From assembly GCF_009911795.1 (NCBI RefSeq), contig NZ_CP047898.1:62001-126000 (forward strand): DNA of 64,000 nucleotides. Reading direction: 5' to 3'. A program made the position numbers and the translations under genes. Origin of the DNA: Pseudarthrobacter psychrotolerans. GTDB lineage: Bacteria > Actinomycetota > Actinomycetes > Actinomycetales > Micrococcaceae. Under the pieces are notes generated by a model. It was not told where the DNA came from. It ran no database searches and saw only the letters and a program-made list of their open reading frames with translations. Positions 9,774 to 17,863 of this stretch are shown one piece after another; position 1 is the first letter of the stretch, and each line of letters begins with the position of its first letter.

Positions 9774-10763
9774 ATGTCGGAGCAGAATTCGATGTGTTGC
9801 GGTGCCCGGTCCGCCACGCTGCAGCCAGTCTCTTCCGCCCTGCAATCGCGCTCACCTTCGAGGCGTTCCCCGACGGCGGCCCTACGGCCGAGGCTGCTGC
9901 CGCAAGTGTGGGTTCAAGGCGGGTCTTTCCTGATGGGGGACGCCTGGGGTGAGGGCTATGGGACCGACGGTGAACTTCCCTTGCACCGGGTCCGGGTGGA
10001 CAGTTTCCAGATGGACCAGACCCCCGTGACGGTCCAGGAGTTTGCCCGGTTTGTCGCAGACGCGGACTACCTTACGGTGGCGGAGCATCTGGGTAGTTCG
10101 GCCGTTTTCCATATGGCCTGCGCCGCAGAGCCGGAGGACATCCTGGGTTTCTCCAGGGAGACGCCGTGGTGGCTGACTGTCCGTGGCGCGAACTGGCGTC
10201 AGCCCTTTGGTGCCGCAGGCGCCCGCGCCGGGGACCCGTCGTCGGAGCTCAGCGAGCATCCGGTGACTCATGTTTCATACCGGGACGCGGTGGCCTACTG
10301 CCTTTGGGCGGGGCGTCGCCTGGCCACGGAGGCCGAGTGGGAGTTCGCGGCCCGCGGCGGTTTGGAAGGTGCCCGCTATCCATGGGGCAATGAGCTGATG
10401 CCGCATGGCGAAACGCAGTGCAAGATCTGGCAGGGGACGTTTCCCTGGAACAGCACACACCCGCATGGGTCCATGGCTACCGCGAAAGTCAGCAGCTACC
10501 CGCCCAACGACTATGGCTTTCATGACATGGCCGGGAACGTCTGGGAATGGTGCCAAGACTGGTTTTCACCGACGTTTTATGGCGAACCGGCAGCCTCCCG
10601 GGCCAACCCGCTGGGCCCTGGCCGCGGCGAAAAGAAAGTGATGCGAGGGGGGTCTTATCTCTGTCACGAGTCCTACTGCAACCGCTACCGGGTAGCCGCG
10701 CGCAGTTCAAGCCTGCCAGACTCCTCCAGCGGGAATCTTGGCTTTAGAACGGTTGCCCTGTAG
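9774..10763 (+). CDS. Formylglycine-generating enzyme (sulfatase maturase, SUMF1 family)
   Basis: A 329-residue copper-dependent oxidase that converts the sulfatase active-site Cys to formylglycine using O2. FGE-sulfatase domain spans about residues 45-329: MDQTPVTVQEFARFV, RLATEAEWEFAARGG, GNVWEWCQDWF and the C-terminal redox pair Cys297 and Cys302 in LCHESYCNRYR. The first 45 residues are low-complexity and may not be translated from this ATG; an internal start is possible. Its position directly after the only sulfatase in the window identifies the likely client. Confidence 0.9.
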   Translation: MSEQNSMCCGARSATLQPVSSALQSRSPSRRSPTAALRPRLLPQVWVQGGSFLMGDAWGEGYGTDGELPLHRVRVDSFQMDQTPVTVQEFARFVADADYLTVAEHLGSSAVFHMACAAEPEDILGFSRETPWWLTVRGANWRQPFGAAGARAGDPSSELSEHPVTHVSYRDAVAYCLWAGRRLATEAEWEFAARGGLEGARYPWGNELMPHGETQCKIWQGTFPWNSTHPHGSMATAKVSSYPPNDYGFHDMAGNVWEWCQDWFSPTFYGEPAASRANPLGPGRGEKKVMRGGSYLCHESYCNRYRVAARSSSLPDSSSGNLGFRTVAL

Positions 10764-10780
10764 CCGGTATGCGAATTTCA

Positions 10781-10823
10781 GGCGGGAGCAGCACATCGCC
10801 ATGCGCTGTTCCCGCCTCCTTTT
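10781..10823. terminator. Intrinsic terminator between convergent genes
   Basis: A 12-bp stem (GGCGGGAGCAGC pairing with GCTGTTCCCGCC, one G-U) encloses a 12-base loop and is followed by TCCTTTT. It lies between the stop of the maturase gene and the stop of the opposing GH3 gene, so it can serve the plus strand well and the minus strand in part. Confidence 0.75.
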
Positions 10824-10827
10824 AAGT

Positions 10828-13329
10828 TTAAGCTACGCCCGCAACAACATGGACGGAGGCATCGGCGCCCCCCGCATCCAGCGAAACCGTTGTGCTGAGC
10901 GGAAGCTGCGTAACGCTCGACCCAACCGAGAGCGTGTACTCGCCCGGCTCATACTGCCACCCGTCCTGCCAGTATGCAAAGGACCTTGCTGCCAGCTTGA
11001 CGGTGGCGGTGGCTGTAGCTCCGGCCTCAGCCCAGACCGGGGCGAACCCGACAAGCCAGCGCACCGGACGGTCCACCGCGGACTGCGCGCGTTCTGCGTA
11101 GATCTGGACTACCTGTTTGCCTGCACGCGATCCTGTGTTCTTCACTGTGACCTGGACTCCGAACACAGTATCGGCGGCGGACGGTCCATCAACGAGCGTC
11201 TGAACGGCGAGGTCCTCGAAGGACCAGGTGGTGTAGCCCAGGCCGAATCCGAACTCGTAGGCCGGTACCGTCCCGTTCTTGAGCCATGCCCGGTAACCGA
11301 TATGGATACCTTCGTCATAGCGGACCACCCCGGAAGCAGGCGTGACGTTCAGGACGGGAACATCCAGCTCCTCCTTGGGCCAGGTGGTGGGCAGCCGTCC
11401 GCCGGGTTCCACCTTGCCGAACAGGATGTCCGCGACGGCATGTCCATACTCCTGTCCACCGAAGTAGGTCAGCAGGACGGCGGCCACGTCGTCGCGCCAT
11501 GGCATAAGAACTGGCGAGCCGGCGTTGACCACCACGATGGTTCGGGGATTCGCTGCAGCCACTGCTCGGACCAGTTCATCCTGGCGGCCCGGCAGGGCCA
11601 GTGAATCCCTGTCATACCCTTCGGATTCCACTCGAGAATTCGTCCCGACAACAACGACTGCCACATCCGCTGCCTTGGCGGCCTCAACCGCCTCTGCAAT
11701 CAGGGCGTTGGGGTTGGAATCATCAGCCGCCAGACCGAAGGTGAAGGAAAGGGCTTCCGCCAAGGGGCCGGTCCGGTCGCCAATTTCGTATTCGACCCGG
11801 ACATTGATCGGCCTTCCTGCGGATACGGTCAGCTTCCCCGTGAGCGAGTCAGGAGACAGGAAGGATGCGCCAAGATCGTTCCCCACCGGCGTGACGGTGC
11901 CCTCCACCACCAGAACGCCGTCGGCAAAGATTCGTGCCGTCCCGACGGCGGCGAAGCCCAAGAGGATCTCGCCGGTCTGCTCAGGGACGTAGCGGGTTGA
12001 CAGCTCGACGACGGATGACGCAGCAATCGGGACCCCACCTCCGAGCCACACCAGTGCGGTGGAACGGCGATCCTGCGCTGCGAGCTCAACGCCTTGGGCA
12101 TCCAGGAACCTGACGCGCACTCCGGCTCCGCCGGAAACCGGGTTGGACATCCGCTCGATGGGGAGTTCGGCTACACCCTCCTGAACGACGGCGCCGATCG
12201 AGTACGAAACTTCACCGCTCGGCATGGCGAGGCAGATTCCCAGGAGCGGCGAGATGACGCGCTCCGGGAGGACGGTGGCACTTCCGCCACCCTGGGTTCT
12301 GGCGAATCTGGCGTTGTGGCCAATGACGGCGATCCGTGTAGGTTCTGCCGGCAACGGCAGTATCCCGTCATTCTTGACCAACACTGATCCCGCAGCGGCT
12401 GCTTCGCGGGCAAACGCTACGCCGTCTTCCACATTGGGGGGTTCGGCCTGCACAGGTTCGAACCCTTCCAGCGCGCCTACCCGTGCGGCCAGCCGCAGCA
12501 GTCGGCGTACCTTGCGGTCGACGACGCTGACGTCGACGTCGCCTCTCTGCACTGCCGCGACGAGCGAACGCCCCCAGGGGCCCTCAGGGCCAGGCATAAC
12601 GAGGTCCTGGGAAGCCTTGGCGCTCTCCAACGAGCGCACGGCCGTCCAGTCGCTGATGACGACGCCGTCGAAACCCCATTCGGAGTTCAAAGGCGTCTCA
12701 AGCAGGTCATGCTCCGTGGCCGTTGTCCCGTTGATGGCATTGTAAGAGCTCATCACAAGCCAGGCGTGCGATTCGACGATGGCCTTTTCAAAGGCCGCCA
12801 GGTAGAGCTCCCGGAGAGCGCGGTCATCAACCTGCACGTCAACGGTGAAACGATCGGTTTCGAAGTCGTTCGCAATATAGTGTTTCGGTGTTGCTCCGAC
12901 TCCATTTTCCTGGACTCCGGCCACGTAGGCGGCGGCGAGATCGGCGGTTAGCACCGGGTCTTCGCTGAAGGCCTCAAAGTGCCGTCCGCCCAGCGGGGAC
13001 CTGTGCAGATTGATCGTCGGCCCAAGCACAACATCGACGTTCTTGCGACGTGCTTCCACTGCGGATGCGGCACCATACCGCCGGGCCATAGCCAGGTCCC
13101 AGGAAGATGACAGGGCGGTCGCGCTGGGGAGGTTGAGCGAAGGGTCACGTTCGTCCCAGGTCTCACCGCGCACGCCACTGGGGCCGTCCGAGACGAGGAT
13201 GCGCCGCAGGCCGATCTTTTCAACAGGCCAGGTGGTCCAGAAATCACGGCCTGTGAGCAGCATTACTTTTTCTTCGAGCGTCATTCTGGCGAGCAACTCG
13301 TCAAATCGGCGATCATCGGGGTTTGTCAC
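10828..13329 (-). CDS. Glycoside hydrolase family 3 with PA14 and fibronectin III-like domains
   Basis: An 833-residue beta-glucosidase-type enzyme without a signal peptide. Layout: GH3 N-terminal barrel (about 1-290, nucleophile Asp227 in VVISDWTAVRS), first part of the GH3 C-terminal domain, an inserted PA14 carbohydrate-binding domain (about 385-520), the rest of the C-terminal domain (VVVGTNSRVESEGYDRDSL), then a fibronectin III-like tail (about 690-800). GTG at 13329 is chosen because GGAGGA stands six bases upstream. An ATG at 13377 would add a non-homologous leader. Divergent from the TetR gene, with a palindrome in between. The PA14 insertion is typical of enzymes acting on longer or branched oligosaccharides. 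Confidence 0.9.
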   Translation of the reverse strand: MTNPDDRRFDELLARMTLEEKVMLLTGRDFWTTWPVEKIGLRRILVSDGPSGVRGETWDERDPSLNLPSATALSSSWDLAMARRYGAASAVEARRKNVDVVLGPTINLHRSPLGGRHFEAFSEDPVLTADLAAAYVAGVQENGVGATPKHYIANDFETDRFTVDVQVDDRALRELYLAAFEKAIVESHAWLVMSSYNAINGTTATEHDLLETPLNSEWGFDGVVISDWTAVRSLESAKASQDLVMPGPEGPWGRSLVAAVQRGDVDVSVVDRKVRRLLRLAARVGALEGFEPVQAEPPNVEDGVAFAREAAAAGSVLVKNDGILPLPAEPTRIAVIGHNARFARTQGGGSATVLPERVISPLLGICLAMPSGEVSYSIGAVVQEGVAELPIERMSNPVSGGAGVRVRFLDAQGVELAAQDRRSTALVWLGGGVPIAASSVVELSTRYVPEQTGEILLGFAAVGTARIFADGVLVVEGTVTPVGNDLGASFLSPDSLTGKLTVSAGRPINVRVEYEIGDRTGPLAEALSFTFGLAADDSNPNALIAEAVEAAKAADVAVVVVGTNSRVESEGYDRDSLALPGRQDELVRAVAAANPRTIVVVNAGSPVLMPWRDDVAAVLLTYFGGQEYGHAVADILFGKVEPGGRLPTTWPKEELDVPVLNVTPASGVVRYDEGIHIGYRAWLKNGTVPAYEFGFGLGYTTWSFEDLAVQTLVDGPSAADTVFGVQVTVKNTGSRAGKQVVQIYAERAQSAVDRPVRWLVGFAPVWAEAGATATATVKLAARSFAYWQDGWQYEPGEYTLSVGSSVTQLPLSTTVSLDAGGADASVHVVAGVA

Positions 13330-13400
13330 GGAATCCTCCACATCGTTGGGGCCGCCTGCACAGCCGGTCACGTTCATGCTAACAACCAAAACTGAACAAC

Positions 13401-13437
13401 GCTAGGTTTTCGTGGGGTTCAGCTCAGGTGACCTAGC
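13401..13437. promoter_or_regulatory. Candidate TetR operator, inverted repeat
   Basis: Perfect 7-bp arms GCTAGGT and ACCTAGC separated by 23 bases, centred between the divergent GH3 and TetR genes. TetR-family repressors usually bind such a palindrome in the shared promoter region. The spacer is longer than usual, so two dimers or looping are possible. This is inference from position and symmetry only. Confidence 0.45.
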
Positions 13438-13446
13438 ATTGACGTC

Positions 13447-14037
13447 ATGGCAGGCAGAGGAAAATACGCAAAAGGCGTTGCAAAGCGTGAGGAGATTCTG
13501 CGTACGGCATTGGACGTCTTCGCAATTCAGGGGTACCGCGGCACATCGCTTCGGGAGCTCGCAGAAGCCGTTAATCTAAGCCAAGCGGGTGTCCTGCACT
13601 ACTTCGATTCCAAGGAGGAGCTTTTTGCCGAGATCCTCCGCAAACGTGATGAGCGCGACAACGCGGAGTACTCGGAGGGCGAGGACGTCATCGATACCTT
13701 CGTGGAGGTGATGAGGCACAACGCCGACCGACCCGGTTTCGTCAGCCTCTATGCCAACATCTCGGCAGCGGCAACAGAACCCGAGCACGCTGCACATGAA
13801 TTCTTTGCCCAACGATACGAAAACATGCGCCTGAATCTGGCAGACGGTGTCCGCACCCGGCAAGCCGAAGGCCGCATGGCAACAGACCTGGATCCGGAAA
13901 TGGTGGCATCCGTGATGCTGGCCGCCGCTGATGGCCTTCAGGTGCAGTGGTTACTCAAGCCCGAGCTGGACATGGCGGAACATCTTGACTACATGTGGTC
14001 GATCCTGTCGAGTGCTCCAATCCGGACAGAAGAGTAG
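13447..14037 (+). CDS. TetR/AcrR family transcriptional regulator
   Basis: A 196-residue regulator. The N-terminal HTH (about residues 12-60) shows the family pattern REEILRTALDVFAIQGYRG, SLRELAEAVNLSQAGVLHYF. The C-terminal domain is a ligand-binding helical bundle resembling TetR_C_6 types. The start has AGAGG only weakly placed, but the ATG fits the homology start. It is divergent from the PA14-containing GH3 gene, which it probably controls. The ligand would be a sugar or glycoside if so; nothing in the sequence identifies it. Confidence 0.9.
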   Translation: MAGRGKYAKGVAKREEILRTALDVFAIQGYRGTSLRELAEAVNLSQAGVLHYFDSKEELFAEILRKRDERDNAEYSEGEDVIDTFVEVMRHNADRPGFVSLYANISAAATEPEHAAHEFFAQRYENMRLNLADGVRTRQAEGRMATDLDPEMVASVMLAAADGLQVQWLLKPELDMAEHLDYMWSILSSAPIRTEE

Positions 14038-14083
14038 CCAAGGCAACGAGCGGATGGGCTCGCTGCTTTGGCTCCTACTTTTC
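14036..14083. terminator. Terminator hairpin after the TetR gene
   Basis: AGCCAA pairs with TTGGCT, GCA with TGC and CGAGC with GCTCG around a six-base loop, followed by CCTACTTTT. It overlaps the TetR stop codon and faces the end of the convergent esterase gene. Confidence 0.65.
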
Positions 14084-14107
14084 GCGACACTTTCTGCCCT
14101 GCCAACG

Positions 14108-15678
14108 CTAACGGTGGCGCATCTTGCGGCCCGCTGTGGCGTGTAGCTGACGCCACAGGCTCAGCGGGTCCCTCACGGATTCAATCTGGGTGCCATAGAC
14201 CTGGCTGGTCCGATCCTCGCCGTGCGGCTGCCACACCGGAAGCTCGGTTCCTGACGGGCCACTTTCACCCGCACCGTTGGGGTTTCCAGTGCGGATGAAG
14301 GAGATCCAGGCGGCGTGCATTGCGCCGCTGAGCGCATTGAATTCGTCGACGTCGATCCCCTCCACGAAGGGTGCATGCTGCCACGACGCAAGATTATTGA
14401 AGGTAAACGGCAACTCCAGACAATGCGTCGCACCCAAACGACCGCCGTGCGCTGGTGATTTGAATGAGAACTGGTAAGACCAGGCTGGATTGGACGCCGC
14501 TCGGGCGTCCGCCAGCTCGAGAGCCGGTTGACGGAACAGCTCATCACTGATGACGTCCACCAGGACGCCAAGGGGTTCTTTGCGATTCGCTCCTCACCCG
14601 CATAGGCCTCGTACGCAGTAGGCAGCAGCGTCGCATCAAATCGTTCTGCGAGACGTTCTTCAACACGTTCTTTGCTGACATCCTGCAGCTCGGGGTTCAG
14701 AGCGAACGAAAAACTCGCCTCGTCGACGTTCCATCCGATCAGAACATCTATGTCTGATGCCCCGCCGTTGATCAGTGTGTCCAAGGGATGTTCCAGGAGG
14801 GAAACGCCGTCGATGATCGGCAGGAACGGTGTTGTCCAATGGCCGAATCTGGTGGCCACCGCGAAACGCTGAAAGGACAAACCCAGGACGCTTTCCCAGG
14901 GCATGTTACGAAGCGAGGAAACGTCGTCGTCATCGAGTCCGGCGGCCTTGACAAGCTGAGCTGTGCCCCTCCGGGCATCATCGATCGAGTCCAGCTTCAA
15001 TCCCAGAGGGGGACTCTGCAGTATGACTCGTTTAATGAGCGGCGAGGTGTCTGCCTGAATGGCCAGAGTCGCCGCTGAGAATGCCCCGCCGGATTCGCCG
15101 GCGACAGTAATGTTGTCCGGGTCGCCACCGAACAGGGCGATGTTTTCATGGACCCACTTCAACGCGATGCTCTGATCACTGAGCCAGAGGTTGCCGTTGT
15201 CACCCGACTCGGCAAGGAAGAAGCCGAAGACACCGATCCGATAGTTGATGCTGACTACAACGGTATCGCCGTTGCGTGCGAAGGTGTCACCGTGATAGAC
15301 GGGCAGGCTCCCGGATCCGCTGACAAATCCGCCGCCATGAATCCAGACAAGGACCGGCCGCCGCTCCGAATCGGTTGCCGGTGTCCACACATTCAGCGTG
15401 AGGCAGTCTTCATCGAACGGAGGAGTGCCATGGTTGCCGAGCACCCGGTCGTAGCTTCCAGTCGGATCGAAAGGCTGCGGCGCGCTGGCTCCGAACGACT
15501 CTGCCGCGAACACGCCGGTCCAGCCTGGATGCGGTACGGCAGGCTTCCACCTCAGATCTCCAACCGGCGGCGCCGCGTAGGGAATCCCCTTGAAGACGAG
15601 CAAACCGTCCTCGAGGCTGCCTTGAACCGGCCCCGCTGTGGTTCGCACAATGCCGGCGGTGATAGTTTGTCGTGTCAT
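14108..15678 (-). pseudogene. Type B carboxylesterase, single-base frameshift in 3' third
   Basis: Carboxylesterase/lipase family B (alpha/beta hydrolase). The start at 15678 (MTRQTITAGIVRTT) has CCAGGAG before it. Hallmarks: GIPYAAPPVGDLRW, oxyanion region PVLVWIHGGGFVSGSG, nucleophile elbow GESGGAFSAA. After the four-base homopolymer at 14572-14575 the homologous protein (DVISDELFRQPALELA to the catalytic-His part THCLELPF) continues in another frame. One added base restores a 523-residue enzyme. A true frameshift would delete the catalytic His. The gene is 52 bases downstream of the PAP2 gene and probably co-transcribed with it. Confidence 0.85.
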
Positions 15679-15730
15679 TGGAGCTCCTGGTTTTTTGGAG
15701 GGTAGTGGCTGAGCAGCCGGTGGTTCTTCG

Positions 15731-16393
15731 CTATTTCGCTGCCGCAGAAAGCTGGGCATTTTGACGGGCAATCCTGCCGCTGAGAGCGGCCCAAAGCAAT
15801 AGCGCCGTCGCGCTGCCCAACAGTGCCCCGGCGATGGTGTCGCTGAACCAGTGCGCCGAGAGATAGGTCCGGTTAGTGATCTCGAAGACCACCACGAGGG
15901 AGGCGAGAATCCATGTCCAGGCCCGCACGACTATCAAGGACAGGGCAACAACGAGGAACGCGACGCCTGTGACGTGTCCGGACGGAAACGAACCAACGTC
16001 CACCGTCACGAGCGGATTCTCAGGGCGCTGCCGGCCAACTAAATTCTTGATGACCTGAACTACGGTGTTGGCGAGGACTCCACCGGCGGTAAAATACAGG
16101 GCAAGCCACCAGCGGCGCTTGAAGAGCGCGACAACCACGGGAACGAGCAGGATTGCGGATCCTCCGATGGGCCCTCCGGTCAGGGCCGACGCGAAACTGT
16201 GGACGGCGGTCAGTGCATCATTCCGGTTGTCCAGGCTGAACTTGTTCCAGCCCTGATCGACGGCTCCGATCCAGGATGCGTTGAGGTTGAGCCAGATCAA
16301 GGTAAAACTCACAAGGCAAAGCAATGCTGCGGAGCTGCAAGCCCGGCGCATGGCCGCCGGGTGCTGTGTTCGAACCAAAGGCGACGTTGCCAT
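15731..16393 (-). CDS. PAP2-family phosphatase (membrane)
   Basis: A 220-residue integral membrane phosphatase of the phosphatidic acid phosphatase 2 superfamily, with about six hydrophobic helices. The three catalytic motifs are present: KNLVGRQRP (motif 1), PSGH (motif 2) and RTYLSAHWFSD (motif 3, with the nucleophilic His). It removes phosphate from lipid phosphates such as phosphatidate or undecaprenyl pyrophosphate. AAGGAGCTGAC precedes the ATG. It is first in an apparent two-gene operon with the esterase, and the ROK palindrome lies 59 bases upstream. Confidence 0.88.
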   Translation of the reverse strand: MATSPLVRTQHPAAMRRACSSAALLCLVSFTLIWLNLNASWIGAVDQGWNKFSLDNRNDALTAVHSFASALTGGPIGGSAILLVPVVVALFKRRWWLALYFTAGGVLANTVVQVIKNLVGRQRPENPLVTVDVGSFPSGHVTGVAFLVVALSLIVVRAWTWILASLVVVFEITNRTYLSAHWFSDTIAGALLGSATALLLWAALSGRIARQNAQLSAAAK

Positions 16394-16451
16394 GTCAGCT
16401 CCTTACTTTTCGGGGAATCCTGCGATTGAGTAGAATCTAGCCCGGCGATCC

Positions 16452-16476
16452 AGATAATTCAAGGTTTGAATTATCT
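16452..16476. promoter_or_regulatory. ROK operator 1 (perfect palindrome)
   Basis: Arms AGATAATTCAA and TTGAATTATCT, 11 bp each and perfectly complementary, with a 3-base centre (GGT). AT-rich in a GC-rich region, it lies between the PAP2 gene and the ROK gene. The same core recurs after the ROK gene, so this is a strong candidate operator that could control both directions. Confidence 0.75.
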
Positions 16477-16513
16477 AGTTGGCCATCACCCCTTTGTGTG
16501 ACAAGCTGGTGGT

Positions 16514-17755
16514 ATGAGTCTGGACGTGCGCGGGGGGAAACGACGGGCTCCTGGATCGGCGTCGAGCCTGGTGAGTGCGGATGTCCGGGCGCACAACCTC
16601 GGCATAGTTGCCCGCTATCTCGCGGAAAACGGACCGAGTTCGCGCAGCCAGATTGCGGAAGGCTCCGGACTGACGCGCGGTGCCGTAACGGTGCTGGCCA
16701 GCTCCTTGATTGAGGCCGCCGTGGTACGCGAAGCCCAGCCGAAATACAAGGCCGGCAAGGGGCGTCCGATTGTCCCGCTCGAGCTGGCCTCTGACGACGT
16801 CGCGCTCCTGGTTCTGCAGCTGGATGCGGACAAGGCGACGGCGCTGCTGTCAAGCGTTGCCGGGGACGTATTGCTGCGGATTGCGGAGCCTCACGGGAGG
16901 CCGATGGGGCGCCCCGAGCTGATCCTTGATGTTCTGGCCGCAACCCTGGACAGGGCCCTTGAGGCGAGCCGGGAAATGGGGCGCCGCGTTGCCGAGCTCA
17001 CTATTGTTGCTTTTGCTCCGGTGGGGGGTGACCCGGTCCAGGTTATTGCCGACACCGACCTCGGCTGGGGCCATGTGGATGTTATCGGTGGCCTGCGTGC
17101 CAGGGTGCAAGGTTTCCCTGAAGCGGTGCGGCTCGTCGGAGACGTACACGTGGCCGCGGTTGCGGAGCAGGGATTCAACCCGGGCATCAAGGATCTCTGT
17201 TACGTGAAAAGCAATTCCGGAATCGGCGGAGCCCTCATAGTCGACGGCAAGCTGGTCCGTGGCGGCTTTGGGCTGGCCGGCGCCCTGGGTCATTTGCCCG
17301 TCCGGCCGGGTGGGATCGTGTGCGAGTGCGGGCAGATTGGCTGCCTGGTCACTGTCGCCGGACCTGATGCTGTCCTGATTGCTGCTGGAATGGGTGAAGA
17401 GCTCCACCGGGACGGCCTGACCTCAGCCCTGGCCGAGTTCAGCCGTCGCGTCCTCGTAGGTGAACCTGCTGCGACAGCGGTCTGGGATGAGGCCAGGGTG
17501 TGGATTGCGCGTAGCTTGCAACTTGTCGCGGTCACCCTGGACCCGCAGCTGATCGTGCTGGGCGGGTATTGGTCGCTACTGAGCGAATCGATTGGCCAGA
17601 GTTTCGCGGAGCAGCGCAAGGGCTTCTTCGCCACAGGCGCCGGCTCGGCGGTGAGGGTAGTTCCGGGGCGCCTGGGTGACGACGCCGCGTTGTTGGGTGC
17701 GCTGTGGCAGGCCAGGGATCGCTATTTTTCCGGACCGCTCGAGATAAAGACATAA
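16514..17755 (+). CDS. ROK-family transcriptional regulator (XylR/NagC type)
   Basis: A 413-residue repressor. The N-terminal winged HTH is at about residues 20-80 (NLGIVARYLAENGPSSRSQ, EGSGLTRGAVTVL). The ROK sugar-kinase-like domain follows, with the signature Cys-rich zinc site near VRPGGIVCECGQIGCLV. Such proteins sense a sugar or sugar phosphate. Its start is the ATG at 16514, where the family begins. Flanked on both sides by the same palindrome, so autoregulation and control of the downstream esterase (and perhaps the PAP2-esterase operon) are likely. Confidence 0.9.
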   Translation: MSLDVRGGKRRAPGSASSLVSADVRAHNLGIVARYLAENGPSSRSQIAEGSGLTRGAVTVLASSLIEAAVVREAQPKYKAGKGRPIVPLELASDDVALLVLQLDADKATALLSSVAGDVLLRIAEPHGRPMGRPELILDVLAATLDRALEASREMGRRVAELTIVAFAPVGGDPVQVIADTDLGWGHVDVIGGLRARVQGFPEAVRLVGDVHVAAVAEQGFNPGIKDLCYVKSNSGIGGALIVDGKLVRGGFGLAGALGHLPVRPGGIVCECGQIGCLVTVAGPDAVLIAAGMGEELHRDGLTSALAEFSRRVLVGEPAATAVWDEARVWIARSLQLVAVTLDPQLIVLGGYWSLLSESIGQSFAEQRKGFFATGAGSAVRVVPGRLGDDAALLGALWQARDRYFSGPLEIKT

Positions 17756-17773
17756 TTCAACTCTTGAATTATG
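17751..17773. promoter_or_regulatory. ROK operator 2 (perfect palindrome)
   Basis: Arms CATAATTCAA and TTGAATTATG with a 3-base centre (CTC), overlapping the ROK stop codon and 90 bases upstream of the next esterase. It shares ATAATTCAA-N3-TTGAATTAT with the copy at 16452. Two copies of so exact an AT-rich palindrome around one regulator gene make an operator role likely. Confidence 0.75.
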
Positions 17774-17863
17774 TCGCGGAGTGAACCATACTGATCTCGA
17801 GTCACCGTGAAATGCCCTTGGCGATCGCGGCCTTGACCATCAGTTCACTCAAGGAGTCCAGCA

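Noticed and set aside
10738..11604. 288-codon plus-strand frame
   Set aside because: It lies antisense to the GH3 C-terminus and shows no domain or ribosome site.
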